Below, piece by piece: positions 16,064-24,809 of a stretch of DNA of 41,293 nt. Position 1 is the stretch's first letter; every line of letters begins with the position of its first letter. This DNA is from Terriglobales bacterium. GTDB lineage: Bacteria; Acidobacteriota; Terriglobia; Terriglobales; Acidobacteriaceae. The stretch spans positions 1 to 41,293 of the forward strand of contig DASPRM010000056.1 in assembly GCA_035624455.1 (NCBI GenBank), in the 5' to 3' direction. A program made the position numbers and the translations under genes. The notes under the pieces are model-generated. The model had not been told where the DNA came from. It searched no databases and saw only the letters and a list, made by a program, of their open reading frames with translations.

Positions 16064-18007
16064 CTACAGCGACGACAGGAAATTCACGAGGTCATTCATA
16101 TCCTGATCGCTGAGACCGATGTTGAATCTCTGGTTGTAGAAGTTGACCAGGTCCTGCAGAGTCGCTGCGCTCCCGTTATGGAAGTAGGGTGCACGCGACG
16201 CCAATCCGCGCAGTATCGGTCTCTTCATCCTCCCCAGATCGTTACATTGGCCAGTGATAAGCGCAAACCCCGGATCGGTGGTCTGAAAAACGTCGTACGT
16301 GTTTGTCGGGTCGGGGTTGCTGAAGTACTCTATCGAGCCCTTCGGGCAATAGAAGGTGAACAACGGCTCCCCAGGCCCGGGTGGCAAGGCGGTACCGCAA
16401 GGTGCAGGAACGGGATTCTGCGCAGTCGCGGTTAGAAAGGTGGCGTGCTGGCAGAAATTATCGCCAATGCCGGTATGGAACCCTGGCATTCCGGCATCGT
16501 CTCCCACATTCACCACGTTGTGGCAATTAGTACACCTTCCAGTGAGTTTGCCGCCGGTGGCTGGAGTGCCGCGGCCAGCGCCCGGGATATCGCTGAATCC
16601 CGATACGCCGGCGATGACGAAGGTGCGGGTGTTGAAGATCTGCTGTCCGCGGTAAATCGACGCGCGAGACTGGGAGACGAAGTCGTTGCCGTTAATGCCC
16701 GCCCAGTTATCAAACAACGTGAACTCGGATCCCGGGGTGAGGACCAGGTTTGGCGTGGGTGGACTTAGCCGCTGTTCGAAGAGACTTGCGTCTGCTGCGA
16801 GAAAGCCAGCCAGGTTTTGCGCGCCACCAGTTGCCCCGCTGCCATCGACGCCGGTCAGGTCCTGTCCCAGAATGTCCCAAGCCTGGGCGAAAAAGACATT
16901 GGTCTGAAACTGTACGGCCTGACAGACTGGAGATCCTGCGTTGAGGGGATTCGTGGGAGGACAGTTTTCAGGGTTATTCAGTGCCATCAGGCAGGCTGTG
17001 GGGAGCGGGAATGAAGAGTTGAAGTTAACTCCCGCGCAGGCGGCAGGCATGGGGTTGGCCAGGGTTCCTTCCAACTGATTCAGTTGCCGCTGGGTGGCCT
17101 GGGCGTGGAAGCCATTGGCGCCAATGAACTGCGTGATCAGGTTCGGCTCACGCGAATCCCACATGATCGCGAATCCTCCCATGGTCGGCGAGCCGGTAGG
17201 AACAATATTGGTGTTGTTTTGCGCGGGTGACTTTCCTAAGCAAAAGCCTCCATTGTTACAAGGAGCGAAAGTGGGGCGTATCCGGCCCGGGGTGGAAGCC
17301 GGTGCAAGCCCAAGTGGCCCCATCGGATCGAGGAAGGCCAAGTTGGCGGCCGGCAACACCCGACGGTAAACCGATGCTTTGCCGGCCGGCAAGCCGTACT
17401 TGGGGTCGTTCTCACAGCCGGTCGGGTCGTAATTGACAAGGACTTTAGACCATTGCTGATTCGCCTTGGCCGGCAGGTCCACATTGATTCGGAAATTGGC
17501 TCTTGTGAGCAGCTGTGAGTGCGCGTAAGCAAACGCTGCCCCATTGCTGGAGTTGGCACCCGGAGAAGTCGGACAGTTCGCGGCATCGATGCGGCTGAAC
17601 AGGGTGGCATTCGGACCAGCCAGAGCGTAGGTGGCTCGGACTGAGGCGGGGGTGAGCGCCCAGCCGTCCTGGGGCTGGTGACAAGTGAAACAGGTGCGGC
17701 CATTTGTGCCAAGCGAGGCAAAAAAACCGTTGTTCTTGGTTGTGGTCGCCCCATTTGGTTGATAGCTGGTGATGGTGCCGCTCGGGTTGGCGAACGACAT
17801 GGACGTGGGAATCCTGCTCGGGGTTTGGCCACTGAGGATCTCCAGCAGCGTCTGCCATGCGGGCCAGTCCTGGGCGCTGATGGTTGAATTAACGCCTGAG
17901 CTGCCAACTTGCGCGTGAGCGGGTTCCGGGCGGGTAACCCTGAACGCCACCAGACACATGGCAACCAACAACAAAGCAATAGCAACTCTTCGAGGAGTGT
18001 GCTTCAT
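16064..18007 (-). CDS. Exported two-heme cytochrome c, peroxidase-like
   Basis: A 647-residue exported protein with a clear signal peptide (residues 1-32, ending AHA). It has two heme c sites, CFTCH (106-110) and CTNCH (492-496), consistent with the MauG / bacterial cytochrome c peroxidase group, which reduce H2O2 or oxidise substrates in the periplasm. The end (LVNFYNQRFNIGLSD...LVNFLSSL) is typical of these proteins. At 647 residues it is about twice the classic 330-residue enzyme, because roughly 380 residues separate the hemes; that part is rich in Cys, Pro and Asn and may be disulfide-bonded. Substrate unknown. ATG 18007 follows a strong AAGGAGG. A terminator hairpin lies downstream. Confidence 0.85.
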   Translation of the reverse strand: MKHTPRRVAIALLLVAMCLVAFRVTRPEPAHAQVGSSGVNSTISAQDWPAWQTLLEILSGQTPSRIPTSMSFANPSGTITSYQPNGATTTKNNGFFASLGTNGRTCFTCHQPQDGWALTPASVRATYALAGPNATLFSRIDAANCPTSPGANSSNGAAFAYAHSQLLTRANFRINVDLPAKANQQWSKVLVNYDPTGCENDPKYGLPAGKASVYRRVLPAANLAFLDPMGPLGLAPASTPGRIRPTFAPCNNGGFCLGKSPAQNNTNIVPTGSPTMGGFAIMWDSREPNLITQFIGANGFHAQATQRQLNQLEGTLANPMPAACAGVNFNSSFPLPTACLMALNNPENCPPTNPLNAGSPVCQAVQFQTNVFFAQAWDILGQDLTGVDGSGATGGAQNLAGFLAADASLFEQRLSPPTPNLVLTPGSEFTLFDNWAGINGNDFVSQSRASIYRGQQIFNTRTFVIAGVSGFSDIPGAGRGTPATGGKLTGRCTNCHNVVNVGDDAGMPGFHTGIGDNFCQHATFLTATAQNPVPAPCGTALPPGPGEPLFTFYCPKGSIEYFSNPDPTNTYDVFQTTDPGFALITGQCNDLGRMKRPILRGLASRAPYFHNGSAATLQDLVNFYNQRFNIGLSDQDMNDLVNFLSSL

Positions 18008-18331
18008 ATCGCCTCCTTGAGGGGGGACCTTCCAGTTCTGTGTTTCTTAGTAAAGCCCCATCTTTCCGGCCAGAGGTGAGGCGGGAAGATACCGTTTGGC
18101 GATAGAGTGCGCTGCAACTTCTGGCTTTGCAATTCTCCCGACTGCCTAGGCAGCGGGGCTAATCAACACCATTTACTGCTGGTGTGGGGCTTGGAGTCCT
18201 GCCTGAGACAGATTCTCCCGGTCCGGTTAGCGAAGATGAGTTCGTGAGGTAAGGTGAAGTTTGAGCAGGAATCAAGCTAAGCGCCGGATAGGAGAGAAAC
18301 CAGCGTCTATCGCTGCGCAGCGGTCAGGCCA
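18008..18331. other. Intergenic region between cytochrome genes
   Basis: These 324 bases hold the promoter and ribosome site of the two-heme cytochrome gene. A short ACACC/GGTGT inverted repeat lies near 18165-18184. No reading frame looks coding and I see no RNA gene. Confidence 0.4.
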
Positions 18332-18931
18332 TCAGTGGCTGTTTTTCTGGTTGTGGCTGTGATTATGTTCGTGGGCCTGGGTGTGCTGCGCCTCCGCCTG
18401 CTCACCGTGTGAAGCCGGCTCCGCGGGTTCGCTTAACGCCGCCGTCACTGAGGCAGGCAACTTGTCCGCGTTAGCCAACAGCAGCGCGATCTGCCACGCC
18501 TCGGTCGGCGAGAGGTGCTTATCGAATGCGGGCATGCCGGTGAGGCGAATGCCGTTGATGATCTTCCAGTAGGTCTCGCCGGGCGGGTCTCCGGTTAAGC
18601 GCTCATCCTGATGGAACACTTGCGGTGGCCTGGGGTATTCGCCCCTGGCGATGAAAGGAGCGGGTTTGTCGGGCACACCGTGGCACATGGCGCAATGCTC
18701 CATGTACTCGTGCGCGCCGGCAAGCAGGTTCTCTTCGGAAGGTTCAATAGGCGCTGTCTTTGGCGCTTCCTTCCGGGCGCGAGCGTCCAGGCTTCCACGC
18801 GCTAGTTTTTCTTCGAAGGGCCAGGGAGGCGACGAAGTCGCTACCGGCGCGAAGCCCTGGGCAAAGTAGATATAGAGGAACAGTGCGGTGCACGCCAGCG
18901 TCACGACCACACCCAATAAAAATCCTTTCAC
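18332..18931 (-). CDS. Membrane-anchored monoheme cytochrome c with His-rich tail
   Basis: A 199-residue protein. One N-terminal membrane segment (about 4-24) anchors a periplasmic cytochrome c domain with heme site CAMCH (80-84). Met133 in TGMPAF is the likely sixth iron ligand, as in class I cytochromes. The last 25 residues are rich in His, Gln and Asn (ends HNHSHNQKNSH) and could bind metal ions. Role inferred: electron carrier in the periplasm, possibly to the two-heme protein encoded downstream on the same strand. The start is a GTG at 18931, with GGGAGG 8-9 bases upstream. It lies 71 bases after the cupin gene. Confidence 0.85.
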   Translation of the reverse strand: MKGFLLGVVVTLACTALFLYIYFAQGFAPVATSSPPWPFEEKLARGSLDARARKEAPKTAPIEPSEENLLAGAHEYMEHCAMCHGVPDKPAPFIARGEYPRPPQVFHQDERLTGDPPGETYWKIINGIRLTGMPAFDKHLSPTEAWQIALLLANADKLPASVTAALSEPAEPASHGEQAEAQHTQAHEHNHSHNQKNSH

Positions 18932-19002
18932 CCCATGCCTCCCATAACGGCCAAGATTAGACGCTGGCTACAGCCTCAGCGTCTGTCTGACTCTTCGCAC
19001 AC

Positions 19003-19341
19003 TCAGGAAGTATTCGAGTCGTCTTCAGGTTGGGGCACGGCGTCTGGACGATCGAGGAAGAAGGTTACAACTTCCTCGAATACTTGCGTGCCGACGTTCA
19101 CGGCGCGGTGCACGCGATCGCCAGGCTCCGACCAATCCACTTCGCCCGCCGTGACCTTGCACGATAGAGTCTCGCTGCCATCGCGGAACTCGATGTTCAG
19201 CAGGTCTCCGCTCAGGACAACCGTCACGCGATGGAAGGGATCGCGATGCCAGGGTGTGGACTCGCCTGGAGCCAGCCTCTGTCGCCGCACCAGGTAATTC
19301 CCGCGGTGATGGAGTACCTGCTGATTGGGCGGTTGGGTCAT
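19003..19341 (-). CDS. Small cupin-domain protein
   Basis: A 112-residue single-domain cupin. The first cupin motif is visible as ESTPWHRDPFHRVTVVLSG and the second as the GDRVHRAVNVG region, both with His residues that could hold a metal. Family members range from enzymes to sugar- or hormone-binding proteins, so no function is assigned. The ATG at 19341 lies 6 bases after the stop of the GAF-domain gene, so the two form an operon with translational coupling likely; no separate ribosome site is obvious. Confidence 0.8.
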   Translation of the reverse strand: MTQPPNQQVLHHRGNYLVRRQRLAPGESTPWHRDPFHRVTVVLSGDLLNIEFRDGSETLSCKVTAGEVDWSEPGDRVHRAVNVGTQVFEEVVTFFLDRPDAVPQPEDDSNTS

Positions 19342-19347
19342 AGTCGA

Positions 19348-19791
19348 TCAGCAAGTCACGCTTTCCAGCCTGGGCATGAGTCTAGCAACGGATTGGCAAC
19401 AGCGTTGGAGTGTTTGCAAATCCTGTTCGGAGAAATCCGGTCCCGCCGCAGCAGGACTTGTGCCCTTGCGCGAGATCTGAATCACGCCCCAGACGTCACC
19501 AAAGCTGTCAAGGATAGGAGCCGACATCAGCTTTTGAATTACCTGGGCGTCTGGATTTTCGTCAGCCGTACCGAGCTTCACCATCTCGAAGACGCTGCTG
19601 TGCTTAATATTTGCGAAGGTGTTGAAGAGTTCGGCTTTCTTGGACAGAGCAGTTTTTGCGGCTACGGCCGAGCTGGTGAGGGGAATCGAACCTGCGCTGC
19701 GCAGTTCAGCCGGAAACAAAAACCTTAGCAGCTTTCCTTGAAGCACCAGCAGCGCGACCTCGGTTTTGCGCAGCTGAAAGATATTCGCCAA
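19348..19791 (-). CDS. GAF-domain protein, start unresolved
   Basis: A GAF-type sensor or adaptor domain of at least 147 residues, with the family-like stretches FPAELRSAGSIPL, KHSSVFEMVKLG and GVIQISRKG. No output domain is attached. The first possible start in this frame is TTG 19791, but protein-like sequence (SLDALASDPKCSAEDVCQQ) runs further upstream in the same frame to 19944, where no ATG, GTG or TTG exists. The ATGs at 19886 and 19859 are in another frame. Either the gene uses CTG, or a one-base frameshift (natural or a sequencing error) has cut off the true start. It is the first gene before the cupin. Confidence 0.7.
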   Translation of the reverse strand: MANIFQLRKTEVALLVLQGKLLRFLFPAELRSAGSIPLTSSAVAAKTALSKKAELFNTFANIKHSSVFEMVKLGTADENPDAQVIQKLMSAPILDSFGDVWGVIQISRKGTSPAAAGPDFSEQDLQTLQRCCQSVARLMPRLESVTC

Positions 19792-19995
19792 TTGCTGGCA
19801 GACGTCTTCCGCGCTGCATTTGGGATCGCTCGCCAGTGCGTCGAGAGAATCGATGGCATCAGTCCTGGGGCATAAAGTTCGATCATTGTTTCGCAGGGCG
19901 ATGCTGAAATCAATGCAGGACAGGATACCCAGTTCAGGGCGCAGTTACCTTCAGACGTACCCTTTCGGATAGGACAGGCGGCTTGGTTCGCCACA

Positions 19996-20001
19996 TATAA
20001 T
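19996..20001 (+). promoter_or_regulatory. Candidate -10 box of the TPR membrane gene
   Basis: A perfect TATAAT lies 36 bases before the TTG start at 20038. No good -35 hexamer stands 16-18 bases upstream, so confidence is limited. Confidence 0.4.
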
Positions 20002-20037
20002 CCGCGCGGATACCAGGAAGCTGGGAGATTTTCAGAC

Positions 20038-22230
20038 TTGGACAAGAGTAGCCAAAAGGCTCGAAGCGGGCCGTGGATCTACAATCCCTGGGTCGACGAG
20101 ACGGTAGGCTGCGGCGGCTGGTCAGCGCCGTTGTTGCTGCTTACGTACGTGGCGTCGAGTTCACATGCTATCGCGTGGTCGATAGGGTTTTACGCGCTGG
20201 CTTTATTCTTCAATTATCCCCACTACATGGCGACGCTGTACCGGGCGTATCACACGCGGGAGGATTTCGCGAAGTACCGGATCTTCACCCTCCATATCAC
20301 GTTGCTGATAGCTTCAACCCTGGTTCTGTTGCACGCGTTTCCGCGCCTGCTCCCGTGGGTGTTCACGCTGTACCTGACCTGGAGCCCATGGCATTACAGT
20401 GGCCAAAACTTTGGTCTGTTCATGATGTTTGCGCGGCGCGCGGGAGCGCAGCCTTCGTCCGGAGAACGCCGCGCATTGTACTGGGCTTTCGTAGCTTCTT
20501 ACCTGTTCCTGTTCCTGGGATTTCACACCGGTCATTCGATTGATCCCCTGTTTGTTTCTCTCAATATTCCCGCTCCTGTGAGCCATTGGACGCAATTGCT
20601 GCTGGGCACCTGTTTCCTACTGCTGTCTGGCTTTGGCATGCAAGGCTTGAGCAAGAGGAGTGGATGGCGACCGCTGATACCGTCACTGACCCTGCTCTCG
20701 ACGCAGTTTGCGTGGTTCCTGCTTCCGACCATTCTGTCGCTGGTCAAAGGGTGGCAGATCCCGCAAAGCCGCTACAGCACGGGTGTGCTGGCGTTGATGC
20801 ATTCCGCGCAGTACCTGTGGATCACGAGTTACTACGCGCGGCGGGAGGCCAAGACCAACGAGAGCGGCAGCAAACCATCAGCCTGGCAACCGCTGCGTTA
20901 CTTCGGGTTGATGATCGTCGGAGGAATTGCTCTGTTCATCCCCGGACCCTGGGTGGCGAGCTACTTCTTTCATGTTGATTTCGGCACCAGCGTCCTGATC
21001 TTCAGTGCCATCGTGAACCTTCACCATTTCATTCTCGACGGCGCGATATGGAAGCTGCGCGATGGGCGCATCGGCAGCCTGCTTCTCAATTCGCAGGAGC
21101 GCATCAAGGCTGGCGCCGAGGCTGCCAGTCTGGGCTTTGGCCGGGGTGCACGCTGGCTGGCAGGGGCCACGCTCCAGGCACGGGCTCTGCGAGTGAGCCT
21201 GGCACTAGTATTGGTGGCGTGGGCAGTATTGGATCAGGCACGCTACCTGGAAGCGGTTGGGGACAGAACTCTGGCTGGTTTACATCGGGCCGCAGCCATG
21301 AACTCCGCCGATGCGGCGCTGCAGATGCGCATCGCCAGCAAGGAACTGGAACTCGGAGACGGCAAGAGCGCAGTGGAGGCCTGGAAGCGCGCCATTGCCA
21401 TCGCGCCAGCCAATCCTGCTCCCCGCAACGCACTGCTGCACTACCTGACGGAGGAGGGCCGATACCAGGAGGCTTACGAACTGACTGGGCAGTGGGCGGC
21501 AAAGAATCCCCGGGATTCGGACCTGCTAGTTAATCACGGCGTGCTGGCGAAGGAACTGGGTCACGCGGATGAGGCCTTTGCAAGCTGGCGGCGGGCGCTT
21601 TCGGCTAATCCTTCCCAGCTCGCAGCACACCTGTATCTAGCCGATGAATTGGAATCGCGGGGTCAAGCGCAAGAGGCAATTCCTCATTACGTGATCTACC
21701 TGGAGAAAATCGCCCAGCAGGGCGCGGAGCAACTCCCTCCGGCGGACAAGGTAGCGCCAATCCTCTTCCGTCTGGCCAAGTGTCAGCAACTGGCCGGCCG
21801 CGAGGAGCAGGCGGCCAAGTCATATGAGTTAGCGGCAACGATTGCAGGACGCAGCGGGCAAGCCAGGCTACAGAGTGTGGCCCTTGCCGGTGAAGCTGAT
21901 CTGCGAGCGAGGCAGGGGAAAGCCGAGCAGGCACTTCATTTGTATCAGCAAACGCTCAAGCTGGATGCATCAGCGGGAGATCCCAAGGGCGAGGCGGTGG
22001 ATTGGTACAACTACGCGCTGTTCCTGCGCGAGCACAACCGTCCGGCTCGCCTGGTTTACGCGTGTCTCATGAAATCGCGCAGTTTGCTTAAATCGCCTCA
22101 GGACTCCACAGAGCTTCAAATCGTGAACCGCGATATCAAAGAGCTTGCAAGAAGGATTCCGCGGGAAGCGCTTGAGACCGAGCGCGACCCGGAGGCGGCA
22201 ATCCAACAGGCTCTCGCGGTAACGATGTAA
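20038..22230 (+). CDS. Histidine-rich polytopic membrane protein with TPR domain
   Basis: A 730-residue protein whose function I cannot name. Residues about 25-320 hold some eight to nine membrane helices, and His residues recur at helix ends: NYPHYMATLYRAYH (His62, His72), SPWHYSGQNFGL (His119), LMHSAQYLW (His255) and NLHHFILDGAIWK (His329, His330, Asp334). Such patterns occur in membrane metal enzymes such as di-iron hydroxylases, but the spacing is not one I recognise. One more helix lies near 380-398. A soluble TPR region (about 405-700) follows and probably docks partners. The start is TTG 20038 with GGGAGA upstream; no ATG precedes it in frame. It is a single gene, divergent from the GAF gene. 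Confidence 0.75.
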   Translation: MDKSSQKARSGPWIYNPWVDETVGCGGWSAPLLLLTYVASSSHAIAWSIGFYALALFFNYPHYMATLYRAYHTREDFAKYRIFTLHITLLIASTLVLLHAFPRLLPWVFTLYLTWSPWHYSGQNFGLFMMFARRAGAQPSSGERRALYWAFVASYLFLFLGFHTGHSIDPLFVSLNIPAPVSHWTQLLLGTCFLLLSGFGMQGLSKRSGWRPLIPSLTLLSTQFAWFLLPTILSLVKGWQIPQSRYSTGVLALMHSAQYLWITSYYARREAKTNESGSKPSAWQPLRYFGLMIVGGIALFIPGPWVASYFFHVDFGTSVLIFSAIVNLHHFILDGAIWKLRDGRIGSLLLNSQERIKAGAEAASLGFGRGARWLAGATLQARALRVSLALVLVAWAVLDQARYLEAVGDRTLAGLHRAAAMNSADAALQMRIASKELELGDGKSAVEAWKRAIAIAPANPAPRNALLHYLTEEGRYQEAYELTGQWAAKNPRDSDLLVNHGVLAKELGHADEAFASWRRALSANPSQLAAHLYLADELESRGQAQEAIPHYVIYLEKIAQQGAEQLPPADKVAPILFRLAKCQQLAGREEQAAKSYELAATIAGRSGQARLQSVALAGEADLRARQGKAEQALHLYQQTLKLDASAGDPKGEAVDWYNYALFLREHNRPARLVYACLMKSRSLLKSPQDSTELQIVNRDIKELARRIPREALETERDPEAAIQQALAVTM

Positions 22231-22320
22231 AAGGCGCCTTTCTCTTTCGCAGTACTTGATTTTGCAGCCGGCACTCGCAACTCCGACGTCCATTTGGGGT
22301 TTCAACTTTCGACAGGCATT

Positions 22321-22641
22321 ATGTTCACGGCTGTACAACTCGGAACAGCACCACGACGCATGTTCTTCACGCTGCTGGGATATGTCGAAGGGGCGGTTCT
22401 GGTGTATCTTGCGCGTGTTTTCTGGCCTCTTCCATTCAGCCGTGACTTCTTGCTCCTCAGTTCACGCGCGCTGGTCGCTGGTTTACAACCTGTCCGAGTA
22501 TTTGCCAAACCGCTTGCCGCGATGGTTCTGACTTTGATTTTGAGTCTTCAACTTCTGCTCTTAGCCCGTGTCAGCTGGTTCGGCCGCGCAGTTCTCTCGA
22601 GTCTGCCTGGGAGCGGCGATTCGTTACTGCTGAGCCGATAA
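22321..22641 (+). CDS. Possible small membrane protein
   Basis: A 106-codon frame, rich in Leu, Val and Phe, would give about two membrane helices. It has no clear ribosome site and no family I recognise, and Leu-rich frames arise by chance. The surrounding gap (22231-22768, 538 bases) shows nothing else apart from the probable hemE promoter near its end. Confidence 0.2.
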   Translation: MFTAVQLGTAPRRMFFTLLGYVEGAVLVYLARVFWPLPFSRDFLLLSSRALVAGLQPVRVFAKPLAAMVLTLILSLQLLLLARVSWFGRAVLSSLPGSGDSLLLSR

Positions 22642-22768
22642 TCGTCCAGCTCCAACCGTAGTGTGGCAGGCAGGACGGCTAGTCGCCCCAGGATGCCGGT
22701 CCTTGTCCTCTTGTGACTTACATCACAAAGTCTGGTGAGGTGATTCGCGGGCTTGCTTTGGCGCCAAA

Positions 22769-23839
22769 ATGCTACATTGGAAGGCAGTGGCTGCCCCCCA
22801 ATCCAACTTCGTCAAAGCCTGTAAATGCCTGCCCACCGATTCCACTCCGGTGTGGTTCATGCGTCAGGCCGGGCGCTATATGGCGGAATACCGCGCAGTT
22901 CGCAAACGCCACTCCCTGATCGAAATCTGTAAGACGCCGGCGCTTGCGGCAGAGGTCACCATCACCGCCGCTGAAGCGTTAGGGGTTGATGCCAGCATCA
23001 TCTTTGCTGATCTCCTGCTGCCGCTGGAAGTGATGGGCCTGGATTTCCATTTCGAGGCAGGCGAGGGACCGGTGATCGAGAAGCCAATTCGCGATGCCGA
23101 GGGTGTGAAAGCATTGCGCAGCGATCGCTCCAGCGAGCTGAGCTATGTGGCCGAGTCGGTGCGGCTGGTGGTCCGGCACTTCGGCGAGAAGTTGCCGGTG
23201 ATCGGATTTTGTGGAGCCCCCTTCACCCTGGCCAGTTACATGATTGAAGGGGGCGGATCGCGTCATTACATCGAGACCAAGAAGCTTATGTACCGCGATC
23301 CCGAAGCCTGGGACGAGTTGATGGCTAAGCTGGTCACAGTTCTTGCCGAGTATGCTTCCGAGCAAGTGCGGCAGGGAGCCGATGCCGTCCAGGTCTTCGA
23401 TAGCTGGGTGGGTTGCCTCGCGGTGGAGGACTATCGCCGCTACGTGCTTCCGCGCACCCGCGATCTGGTGCAGCGCTTGAAGAAAACGGGCGCACCGATC
23501 ATCTATTTCGGGACCGACAGCGCGACCCTGCTGGCATCGATGCAGGAAACCGGAGCCGATGTGATTGGCCTTGACTGGCGCATCCCACTCGATGTGGGTT
23601 GGAAAACACTTAGTTTCCAAGGCGCCGTGCAGGGAAACCTCGACCCGGTAACCTTATTCGCCGATGTCAAGGAGCTGCGCACCCGGGCCCTGGATATCCT
23701 GGAGCGAGCCGCCGGACGTCCCGGTCACATCTTCAACCTGGGACACGGCATTCTCCCGGAAACCCCGGTGGAGAATGTCAAAGCTCTCGCGCAAATCGTG
23801 CACGAGCATTCGGCAAAAATGCTGAGGACGGAAGCGTGA
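22769..23839 (+). CDS. hemE: Uroporphyrinogen decarboxylase
   Basis: HemE converts uroporphyrinogen III to coproporphyrinogen III in the cytoplasm by removing four carboxyl groups. The 356-residue protein has the N-terminal signature PVWFMRQAGRYMAEYR with its substrate-binding Arg residues, the active-site region FADLLLPLE, the GFCGAPFTLASYMIEGGGS stretch and the late HIFNLGHGILPETP signature. Length is normal. The start is ATG 22769, or GTG 22787, which has GGAAGG just upstream and gives a more typical N-terminus. The stop overlaps the hemH start (TGATG), showing translational coupling in a hemE-hemH-hemY operon, the same order as in Bacillus subtilis. Confidence 0.97.
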   Translation: MLHWKAVAAPQSNFVKACKCLPTDSTPVWFMRQAGRYMAEYRAVRKRHSLIEICKTPALAAEVTITAAEALGVDASIIFADLLLPLEVMGLDFHFEAGEGPVIEKPIRDAEGVKALRSDRSSELSYVAESVRLVVRHFGEKLPVIGFCGAPFTLASYMIEGGGSRHYIETKKLMYRDPEAWDELMAKLVTVLAEYASEQVRQGADAVQVFDSWVGCLAVEDYRRYVLPRTRDLVQRLKKTGAPIIYFGTDSATLLASMQETGADVIGLDWRIPLDVGWKTLSFQGAVQGNLDPVTLFADVKELRTRALDILERAAGRPGHIFNLGHGILPETPVENVKALAQIVHEHSAKMLRTEA

Positions 23840-24804
23840 TGACGACGAATGGGTCGAACGCGAATTCCAAAACAGCCGTCCTGCTGCTGGCTCACGGCAG
23901 CCCCGATAGGGTGGAGGAGATCCCCGAATTTTTGCGCTACGTTACTGGAGGGCGGCCGGTGCCAGACGCGGTGGTGGCAGAGGTCCAGCATCGCTATGGA
24001 CTGATTGGCCATTCGCCGCTGACGGAAATCACTTTGCGCCAAGCACAGGCGCTATCCGAACAGATTCAGCTCCCTGTTTATGTAGGTATGCGCAATTGGA
24101 ATCCGTTTATCGCCGACACAGTTCGTCAAATGGCCGCGGACGGAATCGAACGGGCGGTAACGATTTGTCTGGCGCCGCAGAATTCCCGCACCAGCGTGGG
24201 GCTTTATCGGAGTGCTCTCCAGGGCCAGCTGGATACCATGCCATTCGAATGTGATTTTGTGGAAAGCTGGCACGATCACCCGCTGCTAATTCGGGCCTTC
24301 GCCGAGAAGCTCAAGGCAGGCTGGACACGAGGCTGCGAAGAAGCGGGCGAAGGTCTGCCGGTGATCTTCACCGCCCATAGCGTTCCGCAGAGAACTATCG
24401 CCGAAGGCGATCCCTATCAGCAACAGGCACACGACACGGCGGCGTTGGTGGCGATGGAATCTGGTTTCTTGAGGATGGAAGATTGGACCTTCGCATTTCA
24501 GAGCCAGGGAATGTCGGGCGGTCCCTGGCTGGGGCCAAGCGTAGAAGACACGATTGCGGATCTCCAAGGCAGAGGCCACAAGGGAATATTCGTGCAGCCT
24601 ATCGGCTTTGTCTGTGACCACGTGGAAGTCCTCTACGACATCGATATCGGTTTTCGGAAGTTCGCCGCCGATCGTGACATGAAGCTGTGGCGGGCGGAGT
24701 CGCTGAACGATTCGCCACTCTTTATCGCGGCCCTGGTGGATGTGGCCCGTTCGCGGCTGGCAACGGGGGCACCGCCGCAGAAAATTGTTCAGATCAAAGT
24801 GTGA
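23839..24804 (+). CDS. hemH: Ferrochelatase
   Basis: A 321-residue ferrochelatase that inserts Fe2+ into a porphyrin. Visible signatures are LLLAHGSPD at the start, the metal-site His in FTAHSVPQRT, and PIGFVCDHVEVLYDID with the catalytic Glu. Whether the substrate is protoporphyrin IX or coproporphyrin III cannot be told from sequence by eye; the hemEHY gene order is shared with organisms that use coproporphyrin. The ATG at 23839 overlaps the hemE stop by one base; GTG 23836 is also possible. The oxidase gene starts 6 bases after the stop. Confidence 0.96.
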   Translation: MTTNGSNANSKTAVLLLAHGSPDRVEEIPEFLRYVTGGRPVPDAVVAEVQHRYGLIGHSPLTEITLRQAQALSEQIQLPVYVGMRNWNPFIADTVRQMAADGIERAVTICLAPQNSRTSVGLYRSALQGQLDTMPFECDFVESWHDHPLLIRAFAEKLKAGWTRGCEEAGEGLPVIFTAHSVPQRTIAEGDPYQQQAHDTAALVAMESGFLRMEDWTFAFQSQGMSGGPWLGPSVEDTIADLQGRGHKGIFVQPIGFVCDHVEVLYDIDIGFRKFAADRDMKLWRAESLNDSPLFIAALVDVARSRLATGAPPQKIVQIKV

Positions 24805-24809
24805 ACCTG

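Noticed and set aside
19725-20045. A 106-codon minus-strand frame upstream of the GAF gene
   Set aside because: It is rich in Cys, Trp and Ser without family character; its ATGs matter only as possible frameshifted starts for the GAF gene.
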